NCBI GenBank assembly: GCA_005502805.1
Contig: SCMY01000010.1
Span: 62,001 to 126,000, forward strand
From: Rhizobiales bacterium 2SD
Lineage (GTDB): Bacteria > Pseudomonadota > Alphaproteobacteria > Rhizobiales > Beijerinckiaceae
DNA length: 64,000 nucleotides
Reading direction: 5' to 3'
This document shows, piece by piece, positions 34,213 through 43,534 of the stretch. The stretch's first letter is position 1, and every line of letters begins with the position of its first letter. The notes under the pieces were generated by a model. The model did not search any database. It saw nothing but the letters and a program-made list of their open reading frames with translations, and had not been told where the DNA came from. Position numbers and translations under genes: made by a program.

Positions 34213-37200
34213 TCAGGCCGCCTGCTTCGCAGTGGGCTCCGACGCTTCATTCAGCAGCTTCTCTACCCTCGCCTTGACCTCCGCGACCGCCGTCTCCTTC
34301 ACCGGGCCGTAGCCGCGGATGTCCATCGGCGCCCTGGCGAGCGCCAGCAGCGAAGCGGGCTCTTGCGCCGGCAGCCGCGCCAGCATCTCGTCGATCAGCC
34401 CTTCGTACCAATCGATCAGCGCGCGCTCCATCTTGCGCTCGGCCGTGTAGCCGAACACATCGAAAGCCGTGCCACGCAGGCCCTTGAGGCGCGCCAGCAG
34501 GTGCAGCGGCATCTGGATCCACTGGCCGAAGCGGCGCTTCAGCGGGCGGCCGCGCGCATCCTTGTCGCCGCCGAGGAAGGGCGGGGCAAAGTGGTAGTTC
34601 ACCTTGAAATCACCCTCGAAGCTGCGCCGGAGCTCGTCGAGGAAGCCGGTCCGCATATGCAGGCGCGCCACCTCGTACTCGTCCTTGTAGGACATCAGCT
34701 TGAACAGCGAGCGGGCGACCGCGTCGGTGAGCGCTTCGCCGCCAAACGGCTGCTCGGCCGCGCGGACCTTGTCGATGCCCGCCCGATAGCGCTGCGCCCA
34801 GGCCTCGTCCTGATAGCCGACGAGGAAACGCTGGCGGCGGGCGATCACCTCATCGAGGCTTTCCGTCTCGAGAGCGGCTGGCGTCGGTGCGAAGGCTGTC
34901 GGATCGGCCGCCGCAAGCTGCCCGGCGGCAAAGGCCTGTCGGTTGCGCTCGACTGCGACGCCATTGAGGTCGATGGCACGGTGGAGAGCATCCAGCCCCA
35001 CCGGAACCAGCCCCTGCTGCCAGGCATGGCCGAGCATGATGATGTTGGCGAAGACGGCATCGCCGAACAGCTGCTCCGCCAGCGCATTGGCATCGACGGT
35101 GCGGACGTTCTCGGCGCCGGCGACCTGCTCGATCTCCTTCAGTCGGCGGCGGGTCGCGAGGTCGGCATCGCGGCGGCGGACGATGTCGCCGGTTGGCATC
35201 TCAGCCGTGTTGACGAGCGCGCACATGCCGGAGCGATAGGTGGCGGAGGCCTTGGGTGAGGACGATACGACGATGTCGCAGCCGATCAGCGCGTCGGTCG
35301 AACCATTGTCGATGCGGACCTGATTGACCGCCTCGGGCGTTTCCGCAAGCCGCAGGAAGGACAGCACCGGCCCGAACTTCTGGGCGAAGCCGGTGAAATC
35401 GAGAACCGAGCTGCCCTTGCCTTCGAGATGGGCCGCCATCGCGATCAGCGCGCCGACGGTGATGACGCCGGTGCCGCCGACCCCGGTCACGAGCAGATCG
35501 TAGGGCCTGTCGAGCGCTGGCAGGGTTGGCTGCGGCAGGGCCGTCGCCCGCCCAGCGAAATCCTCGGCACTTGCCGGCCGCTTCCGGCGGGTGGCGCCTT
35601 CGACGGTCACGAAGCTCGGGCAGAAGCCGTCGAGGCAGGAGAAATCCTTGTTGCAGGTGGAGAGGTTGATCTGCCTCTTGCGGCCGAACGGCGTCTCCTT
35701 CGGCTCGACGCTCAGGCAGTTCGACGCCACCGAGCAATCGCCGCAACCCTCGCAGACGAGGTCGTTGATATAGGCGAAGCGCTGGGGATCGGCGAGCGTG
35801 CCGCGTTTGCGCCGGCGACGCTTCTCGGTGGCGCAGGCCTGCTCGTAGATCAGCACCGAGACGCCCTTGATCTCGCGCAGCTCGCGCTGGACGGCATCGA
35901 GCTCGCGGCGGTGATGGATCGTGACGCCATGCGGCAGGCTGGTGGGCGCGAATTTCTCGGGCTGGTCCGAGACCAGCGCGATCCGCTCGACACCCTCGGC
36001 GCGCACCTCCTGCGCGATCGCGTGCACGCTGATCGGCCCGTCGACGGGCTGGCCGCCGGTCATGGCGACGGCGTCGTTGAACAGGATCTTGTAGGTGATG
36101 TTGGCCTTGGCCGCGATCGACTGGCGGATCGCCATCGAGCCGGAATGATAGTAGGTGCCTTCGCCGAGATTCTGGAAGATGTGGCCCTTGCCGGTGAACA
36201 GCGAGGACGCCGCCCAGTTCACGCCCTCGCCGCCCATCTGGATCAGCGATGTCGTCTCACGATCCATCCAGCTCGCCATAAAATGACAGCCGATGCCGGC
36301 CAGCGCCTTCGAACCATCAGGCACTTTGGTCGATGTGTTGTGCGGGCAGCCGGAGCAGAAATAGGGCGTGCGGGTCGCGCCCGGCACCTGGATGATGCGG
36401 CCGGTCTCCGGAACGAGGGCCGCGGCGCGCTCGGCGAGACGCAGATCCGGGAACAGCGCGTCGAGCCGCTTCGCCACGATCGGCGCGAGCAGGCACGGCG
36501 AGAGTTCGCCGATCCATGAGATCAGGCGATTGCCGTCCTCGTCGCGCTTGCCGACCATCGAGTGCGGCTTGTGGCCGGGATAATCGTAGAAATACTCCTT
36601 GAGTTGGCTCTCGATGATGCCGCGCTTCTCCTCGACGACGAGAATCTCCGCCTTGCCGCGCACGAATTCCAGCGCCGAACGACGAGCCAGCGGCCAGACC
36701 ATGCCGACCTTGTAGATGTCGATGCCATGGCTGCGGCAGGCCGCTTCATCCAGGCCGAGCAGGCGCAGCGCCTCCATCAGGTCGAGATGCGCCTTGCCGG
36801 TGGTGACGATGCCGAAGGAGGCCTCGGGGATGTCATAGATGCGCCGGTCGATCGGATTCGCCTCGGCGAAGGCGAAGACGGCCATCTTCTTGGCCTCCAT
36901 CCGTTCCTCGATCTGCGGCCCCGGCAGATCCGGCCAGCGATAGTGCAGCCCGCTGGCGGGCGGCGTGTAGTCGGGCGCGTTGAACTGGCGCGGCGCCGGC
37001 AACTCCACCGACTGGCCGCTTTCGACCGTCTCCGAGATCGCCTTGAAGCCGACCCACATGCCGGAATAGCGCGACAGCGCGTAACCGTATTCACCGAAGG
37101 CTAGATATTCGCCGACCGAGGCCGGGTTCAGCGTCGGCATGAACCAGGCCATGAAGGCGACGTCGGACTGGTGCGGCATCGATGACGAGACGCAGCCATG

Positions 37201-37662
37201 ATCGTCGCCGGCGACGACCAGCACCCCACCATGCGGCGAGGAGCCATAGGCGTTGCCATGCTTCAGCGCATCGCCGGCGCGATCGACGCCCGGACCCTTG
37301 CCGTACCAGAGGCCGAAGACGCCCTGCACCGTCCGGTCCGGATTGGTCTCGACCTGCTGCGAGCCGAGCACGGCCGTCGCGGCGAGGTCCTCGTTGACGG
37401 CCGGCAGGAACTCGATGCCGTGCTGTCCCACCAGTTCCTTGGCGCGCCAGAGTTCGAGATCGACACCGCCGAGCGGCGAGCCGCGATAGCCGGAGATGAA
37501 CCCTGCCGTGTCGAGGCCGGCAGCGCGGTCACGCCGGGCCTGATCGAGCGCGATCCGCACCAGCGCCTGGGTACCGGTCAGGAATACCCGCCCGGTGGTC
37601 CTGGTATAGCGATCGCCGAGCGCATAGTCGGTGAGCGGGCTGATCGACGAGGTATCGGCCAT
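34213..37662 (-). CDS. Fused indolepyruvate:ferredoxin oxidoreductase (IorA-IorB type)
   Basis: A 1149-residue protein that is expected to oxidise arylpyruvates (indole-, phenyl- or hydroxyphenylpyruvate) to arylacetyl-CoA with TPP and an iron-sulfur acceptor. The N-terminal half has GFISGYRGSPLGGVDLELW and the TPP part GIGCHFMASW; a Cys-rich stretch CEGCGDCSVASNCLSVEP and CNKDFSCLDGFCPSF follows; the C-terminal gamma-type domain has GVGGTGVITVGALIAMAAHL. The ATG at 37662 follows GGGAGG by eight bases. It is convergent with tetR and divergent from the Lrp gene. Product would join the paa pathway without PaaK. Confidence 0.9.
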   Translation of the reverse strand: MADTSSISPLTDYALGDRYTRTTGRVFLTGTQALVRIALDQARRDRAAGLDTAGFISGYRGSPLGGVDLELWRAKELVGQHGIEFLPAVNEDLAATAVLGSQQVETNPDRTVQGVFGLWYGKGPGVDRAGDALKHGNAYGSSPHGGVLVVAGDDHGCVSSSMPHQSDVAFMAWFMPTLNPASVGEYLAFGEYGYALSRYSGMWVGFKAISETVESGQSVELPAPRQFNAPDYTPPASGLHYRWPDLPGPQIEERMEAKKMAVFAFAEANPIDRRIYDIPEASFGIVTTGKAHLDLMEALRLLGLDEAACRSHGIDIYKVGMVWPLARRSALEFVRGKAEILVVEEKRGIIESQLKEYFYDYPGHKPHSMVGKRDEDGNRLISWIGELSPCLLAPIVAKRLDALFPDLRLAERAAALVPETGRIIQVPGATRTPYFCSGCPHNTSTKVPDGSKALAGIGCHFMASWMDRETTSLIQMGGEGVNWAASSLFTGKGHIFQNLGEGTYYHSGSMAIRQSIAAKANITYKILFNDAVAMTGGQPVDGPISVHAIAQEVRAEGVERIALVSDQPEKFAPTSLPHGVTIHHRRELDAVQRELREIKGVSVLIYEQACATEKRRRRKRGTLADPQRFAYINDLVCEGCGDCSVASNCLSVEPKETPFGRKRQINLSTCNKDFSCLDGFCPSFVTVEGATRRKRPASAEDFAGRATALPQPTLPALDRPYDLLVTGVGGTGVITVGALIAMAAHLEGKGSSVLDFTGFAQKFGPVLSFLRLAETPEAVNQVRIDNGSTDALIGCDIVVSSSPKASATYRSGMCALVNTAEMPTGDIVRRRDADLATRRRLKEIEQVAGAENVRTVDANALAEQLFGDAVFANIIMLGHAWQQGLVPVGLDALHRAIDLNGVAVERNRQAFAAGQLAAADPTAFAPTPAALETESLDEVIARRQRFLVGYQDEAWAQRYRAGIDKVRAAEQPFGGEALTDAVARSLFKLMSYKDEYEVARLHMRTGFLDELRRSFEGDFKVNYHFAPPFLGGDKDARGRPLKRRFGQWIQMPLHLLARLKGLRGTAFDVFGYTAERKMERALIDWYEGLIDEMLARLPAQEPASLLALARAPMDIRGYGPVKETAVAEVKARVEKLLNEASEPTAKQAA

Positions 37663-37746
37663 GGCGTGGCCTCCCGAAAGATTTATTCGGAAGATTCTAA
37701 ACTCGACCGGCTGGAAAGATTTGCCTGTTTCACCGCGCTTCGTTGC

Positions 37747-37762
37747 CAATTCGGTGAAATTG
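37747..37762. promoter_or_regulatory. Possible Lrp-type palindrome between the Ior and Lrp genes
   Basis: CAATT (37747-37751) and AATTG (37758-37762) are inverted around CGGTGA in the 145-bp gap between the divergent genes. AAGATT also occurs three times (37679, 37691, 37716). Short and AT-rich sites fit Lrp/AsnC binding, but the evidence is thin. Confidence 0.3.
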
Positions 37763-37807
37763 ACCGATGTTGCAGCCGATCTGGGACAATCCTTGCAAGT
37801 CGAGGCA

Positions 37808-38266
37808 ATGGAGCTCACCGAGCAGGACCGCAAGCTGATCACGCTGCTGCAGGCCGATGCCAGAATCTCCAATCAGGAGCTGGCGGAGGGCGTCGGCATG
37901 TCCGCCTCGGCCTGTTGGCGGCGGGTGCGGGCGCTGGAAGAAGCCGGCGTGATTTCGAGCTATCGCGCCATCGTCGACCCGGCCAAGGCCGGGCTCGCCT
38001 TCAGCGCGATGGTGCATGTCGCGTTGGTGCGCCATGAGGCGGACCATGTGAAGACGTTCATCTCACGCGTGACCGGGCGGCCCGAGGTGCTGGAATGCTT
38101 CGCGACCACCGGCGAGGCCGACTACCACCTGCATGTCGTCTGTCGCGACAAGGACGCCTACAACGATTTCCTCGAGCATTTCCTGTTCAGGCTGCCGGGC
38201 ATCGCCAATGTCCGCACCAATCTCGTGCTGCGTGAAATCAAGGTGCACGGGCCGGTGCCGGTCTGA
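37808..38266 (+). CDS. Lrp/AsnC-family transcriptional regulator
   Basis: A 152-residue regulator. Helix-turn-helix: ELTEQDRKLITLLQADARIS, NQELAEGVGMSASACWRRVR (about 2-55); the C-terminal RAM ligand domain has FSAMVHVALV and VLECFATTGEADYHLHVVC. ATG at 37808 fits the family length. It is divergent from the Ior gene, the usual layout for an Lrp protein and its target; amino acids such as Phe, Trp or Tyr would be logical ligands. It converges on paaZ. Confidence 0.92.
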   Translation: MELTEQDRKLITLLQADARISNQELAEGVGMSASACWRRVRALEEAGVISSYRAIVDPAKAGLAFSAMVHVALVRHEADHVKTFISRVTGRPEVLECFATTGEADYHLHVVCRDKDAYNDFLEHFLFRLPGIANVRTNLVLREIKVHGPVPV

Positions 38267-38293
38267 CCGGCACCGCTCCTCCTGCCGACACGG

Positions 38294-40354
38294 CTATTGC
38301 GGCCAGGTCTTCGCCACCATGGTCAGCACGTCGTATTGCGCGACGAGCTGGGTGTCCTGATTGCTGACCGTGCAGTCCCAGCGCACCTCGCCGTACTCTT
38401 CCGTCTCGCGCGGATTGATCTGCTTGCAGGTCAGCGTCACCTGCAGCGTGTCGCCGGGGTTGACCGGCGTCAGGAAGCGCAGCGCATCGACGCCGTAATT
38501 GGCGAGCACCGGGCCCGGCGCCGGATCGACGAACAGGCCCGCCGCAAACGACACGATCAGATAGCCATGCGCGACGCGCCCGTCGAAGAACGGGTTCGCC
38601 TTGGCCGCCTCCTCGTCCATATGGGCGTAGAAGGTGTCGCCGGTGAAATGGGCGAAATGCTCGATGTCCTCCAGCGTCACCGTGCGCGAGGCGGTGACGA
38701 GCTGGTCGCCGATCTCCAGCTCGGCCAGCGACTTGCGGAAGGGGTGGACGCCATCCTGGCGCGTCTTGGCACCCTGCATCCAGCGCCCGGTGACCTCCGA
38801 TAGCAGCCAGGGCGCGCCCTGGACGGCGGTGCGCTGCATGTAGTGCTTGACCGAGCGCATGCCCCCTAACTCCTCGCCGCCACCGGCGCGGCCGGGCCCG
38901 CCATGGATCAGCACCGGCAAGGGCGAGCCGTGGCCGGTCGAGGACTTCGCACTCACACGGTTGCCGAGCATGACGCGGCCATGCCAGGGGCCGAGCGCCT
39001 CGACCGCCTTACGCGCGAAGGCCGCATCATTGGTGAAGACCGAGGCGACGAGGCTGCCCTTGCCGCGCCGCGCGAGTTCCGACGCTTCCTCGGCAGTCTC
39101 ATAGGGGATGATCGTGCTGACCGGGCCGAAGGCCTCGACATCGTGCACGGCCTTGGCCGCGCCGGGCTTGTCGCAATAGAGCAGCACCGGGCTCAGGAAG
39201 GCGCCGGCCTCGGCATCGCCAGATGTCAGATTGGCGCGACCGGGATCGCCGGCGACGATCTCGGCATCTCCCTGAAGCTCGGCGATGCGGGCGCGGACCT
39301 CGTCACGCTGGGCGAGGCTGGCGAGCGGGCCCATCCGGGTCGCCTCCTCGCCGGGATTGCCGAGCGCGATCTTGGCGAGCCGGTCTCCCAGCGCCTTGAT
39401 CAGCGGCTCGACTGTGGCGCGCGGCGCGATCACGCGGCGGATCGCCGTGCATTTCTGCCCGGCCTTCACCGTCATCTCGCGAGCGACTTCCTTGACGAAG
39501 AGGTCGAACTCCTCGGTGCCGGCGACGGCATCGGGGCCAAGGATGGCGGCATTGAGCGAATCCGCTTCCATGGTGAAGCGCACGGAGTTCTCGACGATCG
39601 CCTTGTGCGCCTTGAGCCTGCGGCCGGTGGCGGCCGAACCGGTGAAGGTCACCACATCCTGGCAGTCGATATGGTCAAGCAGGTCGCCGACAGAGCCGCT
39701 GATCAATTGCAGCGCGCCCTTCGGCAGGATGCCGGTGGCGATAATCCGGCGCACCATCAGTTCGGTCAGATAGGCGGTCTGGCTCGCCGGCTTGACGATC
39801 GCCGGCATGCCAGCGAGCAGCGTCGGCGCCAGCTTCTCCAGCATGCCCCAGCACGGGAAGTTGAAGGCGTTGATGTGGATCGCGACACCCTCCAGCGGCG
39901 TCAGGATGTGCTGGCCGGAGAAGCTGTTGTCGCGCGAGAGTGTCTCGACCTCGCCATCGACGAGGGTGCGCGTGTTCGGCAATTCGCGCCGGCCCTTCGA
40001 GGCGTAGGACAGCAAGGTGCCGACGCCGCCCTCGATGTCGATCCAGCTGTCGGTGCGCGTCGCGCCGGTGGCGGTCGAGAGGGCGTAGAACTCCTCCTTC
40101 GCCTCCATCAGCGCCTGGCCGAGCGCCTTCAGCATCAAGGCGCGCTCATGGAAGCTGAGCTTGCGCAGCGCCGGGCCGCCGGCCTCGCGGCCATGGCTCA
40201 GCGCACGCTTCATGTCGAGGCCGCTCGCGTCGATCAGCGCGACTTCCGCCCCGGTCGCCGCATCGAGCAGCGGCACGGCCTTGCCGGCGCCGCGGACCCA
40301 CTCTCCGGCGATGAAGGATTCGAGCTGGCGGACGGTCTTTACTGGCGCGTTCAT
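38294..40354 (-). CDS. paaZ: Oxepin-CoA hydrolase/3-oxo-5,6-dehydrosuberyl-CoA semialdehyde dehydrogenase PaaZ
   Basis: A 686-residue two-domain fusion that opens the oxepin ring and oxidises the resulting aldehyde. Aldehyde dehydrogenase part: FTMEADSLNAAI (E263) and VKAGQKCTAIRR (C302), each seven positions after the E. coli residues. C-terminal MaoC-like hydratase: TGDTFYAHMDE with D573 and H578, same spacing as E. coli D561/H566. Both activities therefore look intact. The frame extends to 40570, but the ATG at 40354 starts the conserved NAPVKTVRQLESFIAGEW. It is last in the paaJ-A-B-C-D-E operon. Confidence 0.95.
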   Translation of the reverse strand: MNAPVKTVRQLESFIAGEWVRGAGKAVPLLDAATGAEVALIDASGLDMKRALSHGREAGGPALRKLSFHERALMLKALGQALMEAKEEFYALSTATGATRTDSWIDIEGGVGTLLSYASKGRRELPNTRTLVDGEVETLSRDNSFSGQHILTPLEGVAIHINAFNFPCWGMLEKLAPTLLAGMPAIVKPASQTAYLTELMVRRIIATGILPKGALQLISGSVGDLLDHIDCQDVVTFTGSAATGRRLKAHKAIVENSVRFTMEADSLNAAILGPDAVAGTEEFDLFVKEVAREMTVKAGQKCTAIRRVIAPRATVEPLIKALGDRLAKIALGNPGEEATRMGPLASLAQRDEVRARIAELQGDAEIVAGDPGRANLTSGDAEAGAFLSPVLLYCDKPGAAKAVHDVEAFGPVSTIIPYETAEEASELARRGKGSLVASVFTNDAAFARKAVEALGPWHGRVMLGNRVSAKSSTGHGSPLPVLIHGGPGRAGGGEELGGMRSVKHYMQRTAVQGAPWLLSEVTGRWMQGAKTRQDGVHPFRKSLAELEIGDQLVTASRTVTLEDIEHFAHFTGDTFYAHMDEEAAKANPFFDGRVAHGYLIVSFAAGLFVDPAPGPVLANYGVDALRFLTPVNPGDTLQVTLTCKQINPRETEEYGEVRWDCTVSNQDTQLVAQYDVLTMVAKTWPQ

Positions 40355-40413
40355 CCCTGGAGTTCCCTTGTCGATCTCTGCGGCTTGTCGCCGTCGTCGG
40401 TTGGATGTGCGGG

Positions 40414-41178
40414 TCAGGCGATGCCGATGGCGCGCAGCAGCGCATCCACCTGCCGCTCCCAGGCGGTGGCGAGCTCGGCATTGCCGGTGTGGCGCAGGCC
40501 GAACTTCCTCTGCGTCGCGAAATGCGCCGAGCTGCCGCGGCCGAAGCTGGCCGCGACTCGCGGCCGCCAATAGGTGAGCGCGTCGGCAACCAACGGCCGA
40601 TTGGCGGCGTCCTCCAGCAATTTCCGCAAGCCTTCCTCGCCGAGCTCCTTGTGCCGGCGTTCGCGCGGCAGGATGGCGCGGAAGATCTCGCCCAGCGGCT
40701 GGTAGGACAGCCCGGCGAACTCCTCGATCTGGATCACCACGGCCTGGCCCATCAGCACGTTCATCACGACCGCGTCGAGCCAGCCCTGCAAGGGATAGTG
40801 CAGCACGGCGAGCCGCATGTCGGCACCATGCCGGGCCGCGCCGAGATCGCTGTCGCGCGCTACGCGTTCGGCCCAGGGATGGTGATTGGCATAGCGCGAG
40901 ATGTCGGCGCCGAACTCGCCCATCACCGCAAGCACGCGCTCGGCATGGTCGAGCTTCTCCAGCACGATGCGGGAGGCGGCAATGCGCTCCTTGATGCCCG
41001 GCCCCTGGTTGATGATATCCGCGAAGCCGGCGGCCCCGGCGAGCTCGCTGTCAACGAAGGTCGCCATCAGCCGCAGCAATTCACCGCGATAGCGCGGCGG
41101 GGCGTTCTCGGGCGTGGTCAGCTTGCCGCCCTGCGCCAGATAGTCCTCGAGCGGCATGGTGTCGGTGTCACTGGTCAT
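40414..41178 (-). CDS. PaaA/PaaC-like ferritin-fold protein of unknown function
   Basis: A 254-residue helical protein that seems related to the phenylacetic-acid-catabolism (PF05138-like) diiron family but is neither PaaA nor PaaC, which are both encoded in this operon. Possible metal ligands are E45 (VDSELAGAAG), E74 and H78 (LEKLDHAER), E152/E153 (IQIEEFAG) and E173-x-x-H176 (ERRH), a nearly complete four-helix diiron set. It overlaps paaE by 11 bp and is followed by paaZ after 59 bp, so it is made with the epoxidase. A structural or accessory oxygenase role is inference. Confidence 0.75.
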   Translation of the reverse strand: MTSDTDTMPLEDYLAQGGKLTTPENAPPRYRGELLRLMATFVDSELAGAAGFADIINQGPGIKERIAASRIVLEKLDHAERVLAVMGEFGADISRYANHHPWAERVARDSDLGAARHGADMRLAVLHYPLQGWLDAVVMNVLMGQAVVIQIEEFAGLSYQPLGEIFRAILPRERRHKELGEEGLRKLLEDAANRPLVADALTYWRPRVAASFGRGSSAHFATQRKFGLRHTGNAELATAWERQVDALLRAIGIA

Positions 41179-42241
41179 AGGTCACCACCACCCGGTCGGA
41201 GAGCGGATAGCACTGGCAGCTCAGCACATAGCCCTGGCGGACCTCGTAGTCCTCGAGGGCGTGGTTGGTCGCCATCTCGACCTCGCCCTCGACGACCATG
41301 GCGCGGCAGGTCGAGCAGACGCCCGCCTTGCAGGCATAGGGCGCATCGAGGCTGGCGCCGAGCGCGGCTTCCAGGATGGTCTGCCCGGTCTTGGCCATCT
41401 CAATCACACGGGTGGTGCCGTCGAGCGTGATCGTCGCGGTGCAGGTCGCGGCCTTGCCGGTGTCGGCGGCGGTCCTGACGACGTGCTTGCCGCGACGCGG
41501 GGCCGAGGCGAAGAGCTCGAACTTGATCTGGTCGTCGCGCAGGCCGTGCTCGCGCAATGCCGCCGCGATCGCCAGCATCATCGGCTCGGGCCCGCAGATG
41601 AAGGCCATGTCGATGGCGGCGATGTTGATCCAGCCCTTGAACAGCCTGGCGCATTTCTCGGCATCGATGCGGCCGGAGAAGAGCTCGACCTCCTGCGCCT
41701 CGCTCTCCAGCACATGCACCACGTTGAAGCGGCCGAGATGGGTGTTCTTGATGTCTTCCAGCTCCTCGCGGAACATGATCGAACTGACCGAACGGTTGCC
41801 GTAGACCAACGTGAAGCGCGATCCCGGCTCGCGCGCCAAGGTCGTCTTGATCAGCGAGAGCACCGGGGTGATGCCGCTGCCGCCGGCGAAGCCGAGATAA
41901 TGCCGCTTCTCCTCCGGCTTCAGCGGCACATGGAAGGCGCCCATTGGCGGCATCGCCTCGACCACGTCGCCGGGCTTCAATTCCTCGTTGGCCCAGGTCG
42001 AGAAGGCGCCGCCATCGACGCGCTTGATGCCGACCTTGAGGATGCCCTCGTCCTTGCCGGCGCAGATCGAATAGGAGCGGCGCAGCTCCTCGCCCTCGAA
42101 ATCGCGGCGGAAGGTCAGGTACTGGCCTTGGGTGAAGTCGAAGGCGGCACGGTCCTCAGCGCGCGGCGCGAGCGTGACGACGACCGCATCGCGCGTCTCG
42201 CGGCGGATATCGGCGACCTCCAGCGGAAAGAAGCGTGCCAT
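41168..42241 (-). CDS. paaE: Phenylacetyl-CoA epoxidase reductase PaaE
   Basis: A 357-residue electron-transfer subunit. An FAD-binding ferredoxin-NADP reductase domain (RRSYSICAG; GFAGGSGITPVLSLI; FICGPEPMM) precedes a plant-type 2Fe-2S ferredoxin with CKAGVCSTC and a last Cys in VLSCQC. It moves electrons from NADPH to the PaaA diiron centre. The ATG at 42241 overlaps the paaD stop in TGATG. The open frame upstream lies inside paaD. Confidence 0.95.
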   Translation of the reverse strand: MARFFPLEVADIRRETRDAVVVTLAPRAEDRAAFDFTQGQYLTFRRDFEGEELRRSYSICAGKDEGILKVGIKRVDGGAFSTWANEELKPGDVVEAMPPMGAFHVPLKPEEKRHYLGFAGGSGITPVLSLIKTTLAREPGSRFTLVYGNRSVSSIMFREELEDIKNTHLGRFNVVHVLESEAQEVELFSGRIDAEKCARLFKGWINIAAIDMAFICGPEPMMLAIAAALREHGLRDDQIKFELFASAPRRGKHVVRTAADTGKAATCTATITLDGTTRVIEMAKTGQTILEAALGASLDAPYACKAGVCSTCRAMVVEGEVEMATNHALEDYEVRQGYVLSCQCYPLSDRVVVTYDQ

Positions 42242-42744
42242 CAGATGCTCTTGAAGTAGTCGAAGGGTTCCAGGCAGTCGGTGCAGCGGAAATGCGCCTT
42301 GCACGGCGTCGAGCCAAACTGGCTGATGCGCTCGGTCTTGGCCGAGCCGCAGCGCGGGCAACTGACTTCGAGCGGCACCAGCGCGCCGGCGCAGGCGGCG
42401 GTGCCTTCGACCGGCGGAGTGATGCCGTAACCGCGCAGCTTGGCGCGGCCTTCGGCGCTGATCCAGGCGGTGGTCCAGGCCGGCGACAATTGCCGTTTCA
42501 GGACGAGTTTCTCGATGCCATGCTCGCGCAGGCCGCGCTCGATCTCGAAATTGATGACGCCGGTGGCCGGGCAGCCGGAATAGGTCGGCGTCACCGTGAC
42601 CTCCAGCAGATCGCCGGCCCAGGCGACGTCGCGGATGATGCCGAGATCGACCAGCGAGATCACCGGGATCTCGGGATCGGGAATCTCGCCGAGCCAGGAC
42701 CAGATCTCGGCAATGGCCGGACGGGAGATGGTGGCGGCGTCCAT
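42241..42744 (-). CDS. paaD: Phenylacetyl-CoA epoxidase subunit PaaD
   Basis: A 167-residue protein with a MIP18/SufT-like domain (IPDPEIPVISLVDLGIIRDV and TPTYSGCPATGVINFEIE) and a C-terminal zinc- or cluster-binding tail: CPRCGS, then CKAHFRCTDCLEPFDYF. PaaD is thought to help mature an iron cofactor of the epoxidase. 10 bp from paaC, 1-bp overlap with paaE. Confidence 0.94.
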   Translation of the reverse strand: MDAATISRPAIAEIWSWLGEIPDPEIPVISLVDLGIIRDVAWAGDLLEVTVTPTYSGCPATGVINFEIERGLREHGIEKLVLKRQLSPAWTTAWISAEGRAKLRGYGITPPVEGTAACAGALVPLEVSCPRCGSAKTERISQFGSTPCKAHFRCTDCLEPFDYFKSI

Positions 42745-42754
42745 CAGCGTCTCC

Positions 42755-43534
42755 TCACCAGCTGGCGCCGGGATAGGCGCGCTGCAGGAACTGCATCTCG
42801 GCGAGGATGTAGCCGAGATGCTCGGAATGGACTCCGCGGCGGCCGCCCTTCTGCGCGAAACTCTTTTCCGGCACCTTCAGCGTCGCATCAGCCAGAGTCC
42901 GGCCGACATGCTCCTGCCAGGCAGGCTTCAGAGAGGCCGGTTCCGGCGCAAGACCGGTGGCCGCCAGTTCCTCGTCGAGCGCATCGGCGAGGAACATCTC
43001 GCCGGTGTACGGCCAAAGAAAGTCGAGCGCCGCCTGCATGCGGGCATGGCTTTCCGCGGTGCCGTCGCCGAGGCGGACGACCAGATCGGCGCTGCGCTCG
43101 AGATGATAGGCGACCTCCTTCGAGGCCTTCTCGGCGATCTCGGCGATGCGCCTGTCGGCCGAGCCCATCAGCGCCTTCAGCAGCGGCAGATGCCAGGCGT
43201 CGAACAGATATTGCCGCATCAGCGTCCGGCCGAAATCGCCATTGGGCTGCTCGACCAGCAGGAGATTGCGATAGCCGGAGACGTCGCGCAGGAAGGCGAG
43301 ATTGTCGGGCGTGCGGCCCTTGCCCTCGGCCTCGCAGGCGAGCCCGAGCCAGAGCTGGGTCTGGCCGATCAGGTCGAGCGCGGTGTTGGCGAGCGCGATG
43401 TCCTCTTCCAGCGCCGGGGAATGGCCACACCATTCCGAATTGCGATGGCCGAGGATCAGGCAGTTGTCGCCCATGCGCAGCGCGAACTCGGCGACCGCCG
43501 CAGAAACCGCAGGGGAAGAGGCCGGAGCACCCAT
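42755..43534 (-). CDS. paaC: Phenylacetyl-CoA epoxidase structural subunit PaaC
   Basis: A 259-residue ferritin-fold protein, the non-catalytic partner of PaaA. Motifs: LGHRNSEWCGHSPALEEDIA, LANTALDLIGQ, NGDFGRTLMRQYLFDAW, KEVAYHLERSADLVVRLGDG and a YPGASW end. The first codon of the frame is a GTG at 43537; the next codon is the ATG used here, which overlaps the paaB stop as TGATG. Confidence 0.94.
   Translation of the reverse strand: MGAPASSPAVSAAVAEFALRMGDNCLILGHRNSEWCGHSPALEEDIALANTALDLIGQTQLWLGLACEAEGKGRTPDNLAFLRDVSGYRNLLLVEQPNGDFGRTLMRQYLFDAWHLPLLKALMGSADRRIAEIAEKASKEVAYHLERSADLVVRLGDGTAESHARMQAALDFLWPYTGEMFLADALDEELAATGLAPEPASLKPAWQEHVGRTLADATLKVPEKSFAQKGGRRGVHSEHLGYILAEMQFLQRAYPGASW

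Noticed and set aside
37724..37733. TGTTTCACCG as a parS half site near the Lrp gene
   Set aside because: Only one arm matches; the second arm is absent, and chance occurrence of a half site is likely.
38903..40573. 556-codon plus-strand open frame opposite paaZ
   Set aside because: Antisense shadow; the minus strand encodes PaaZ with both active sites intact.
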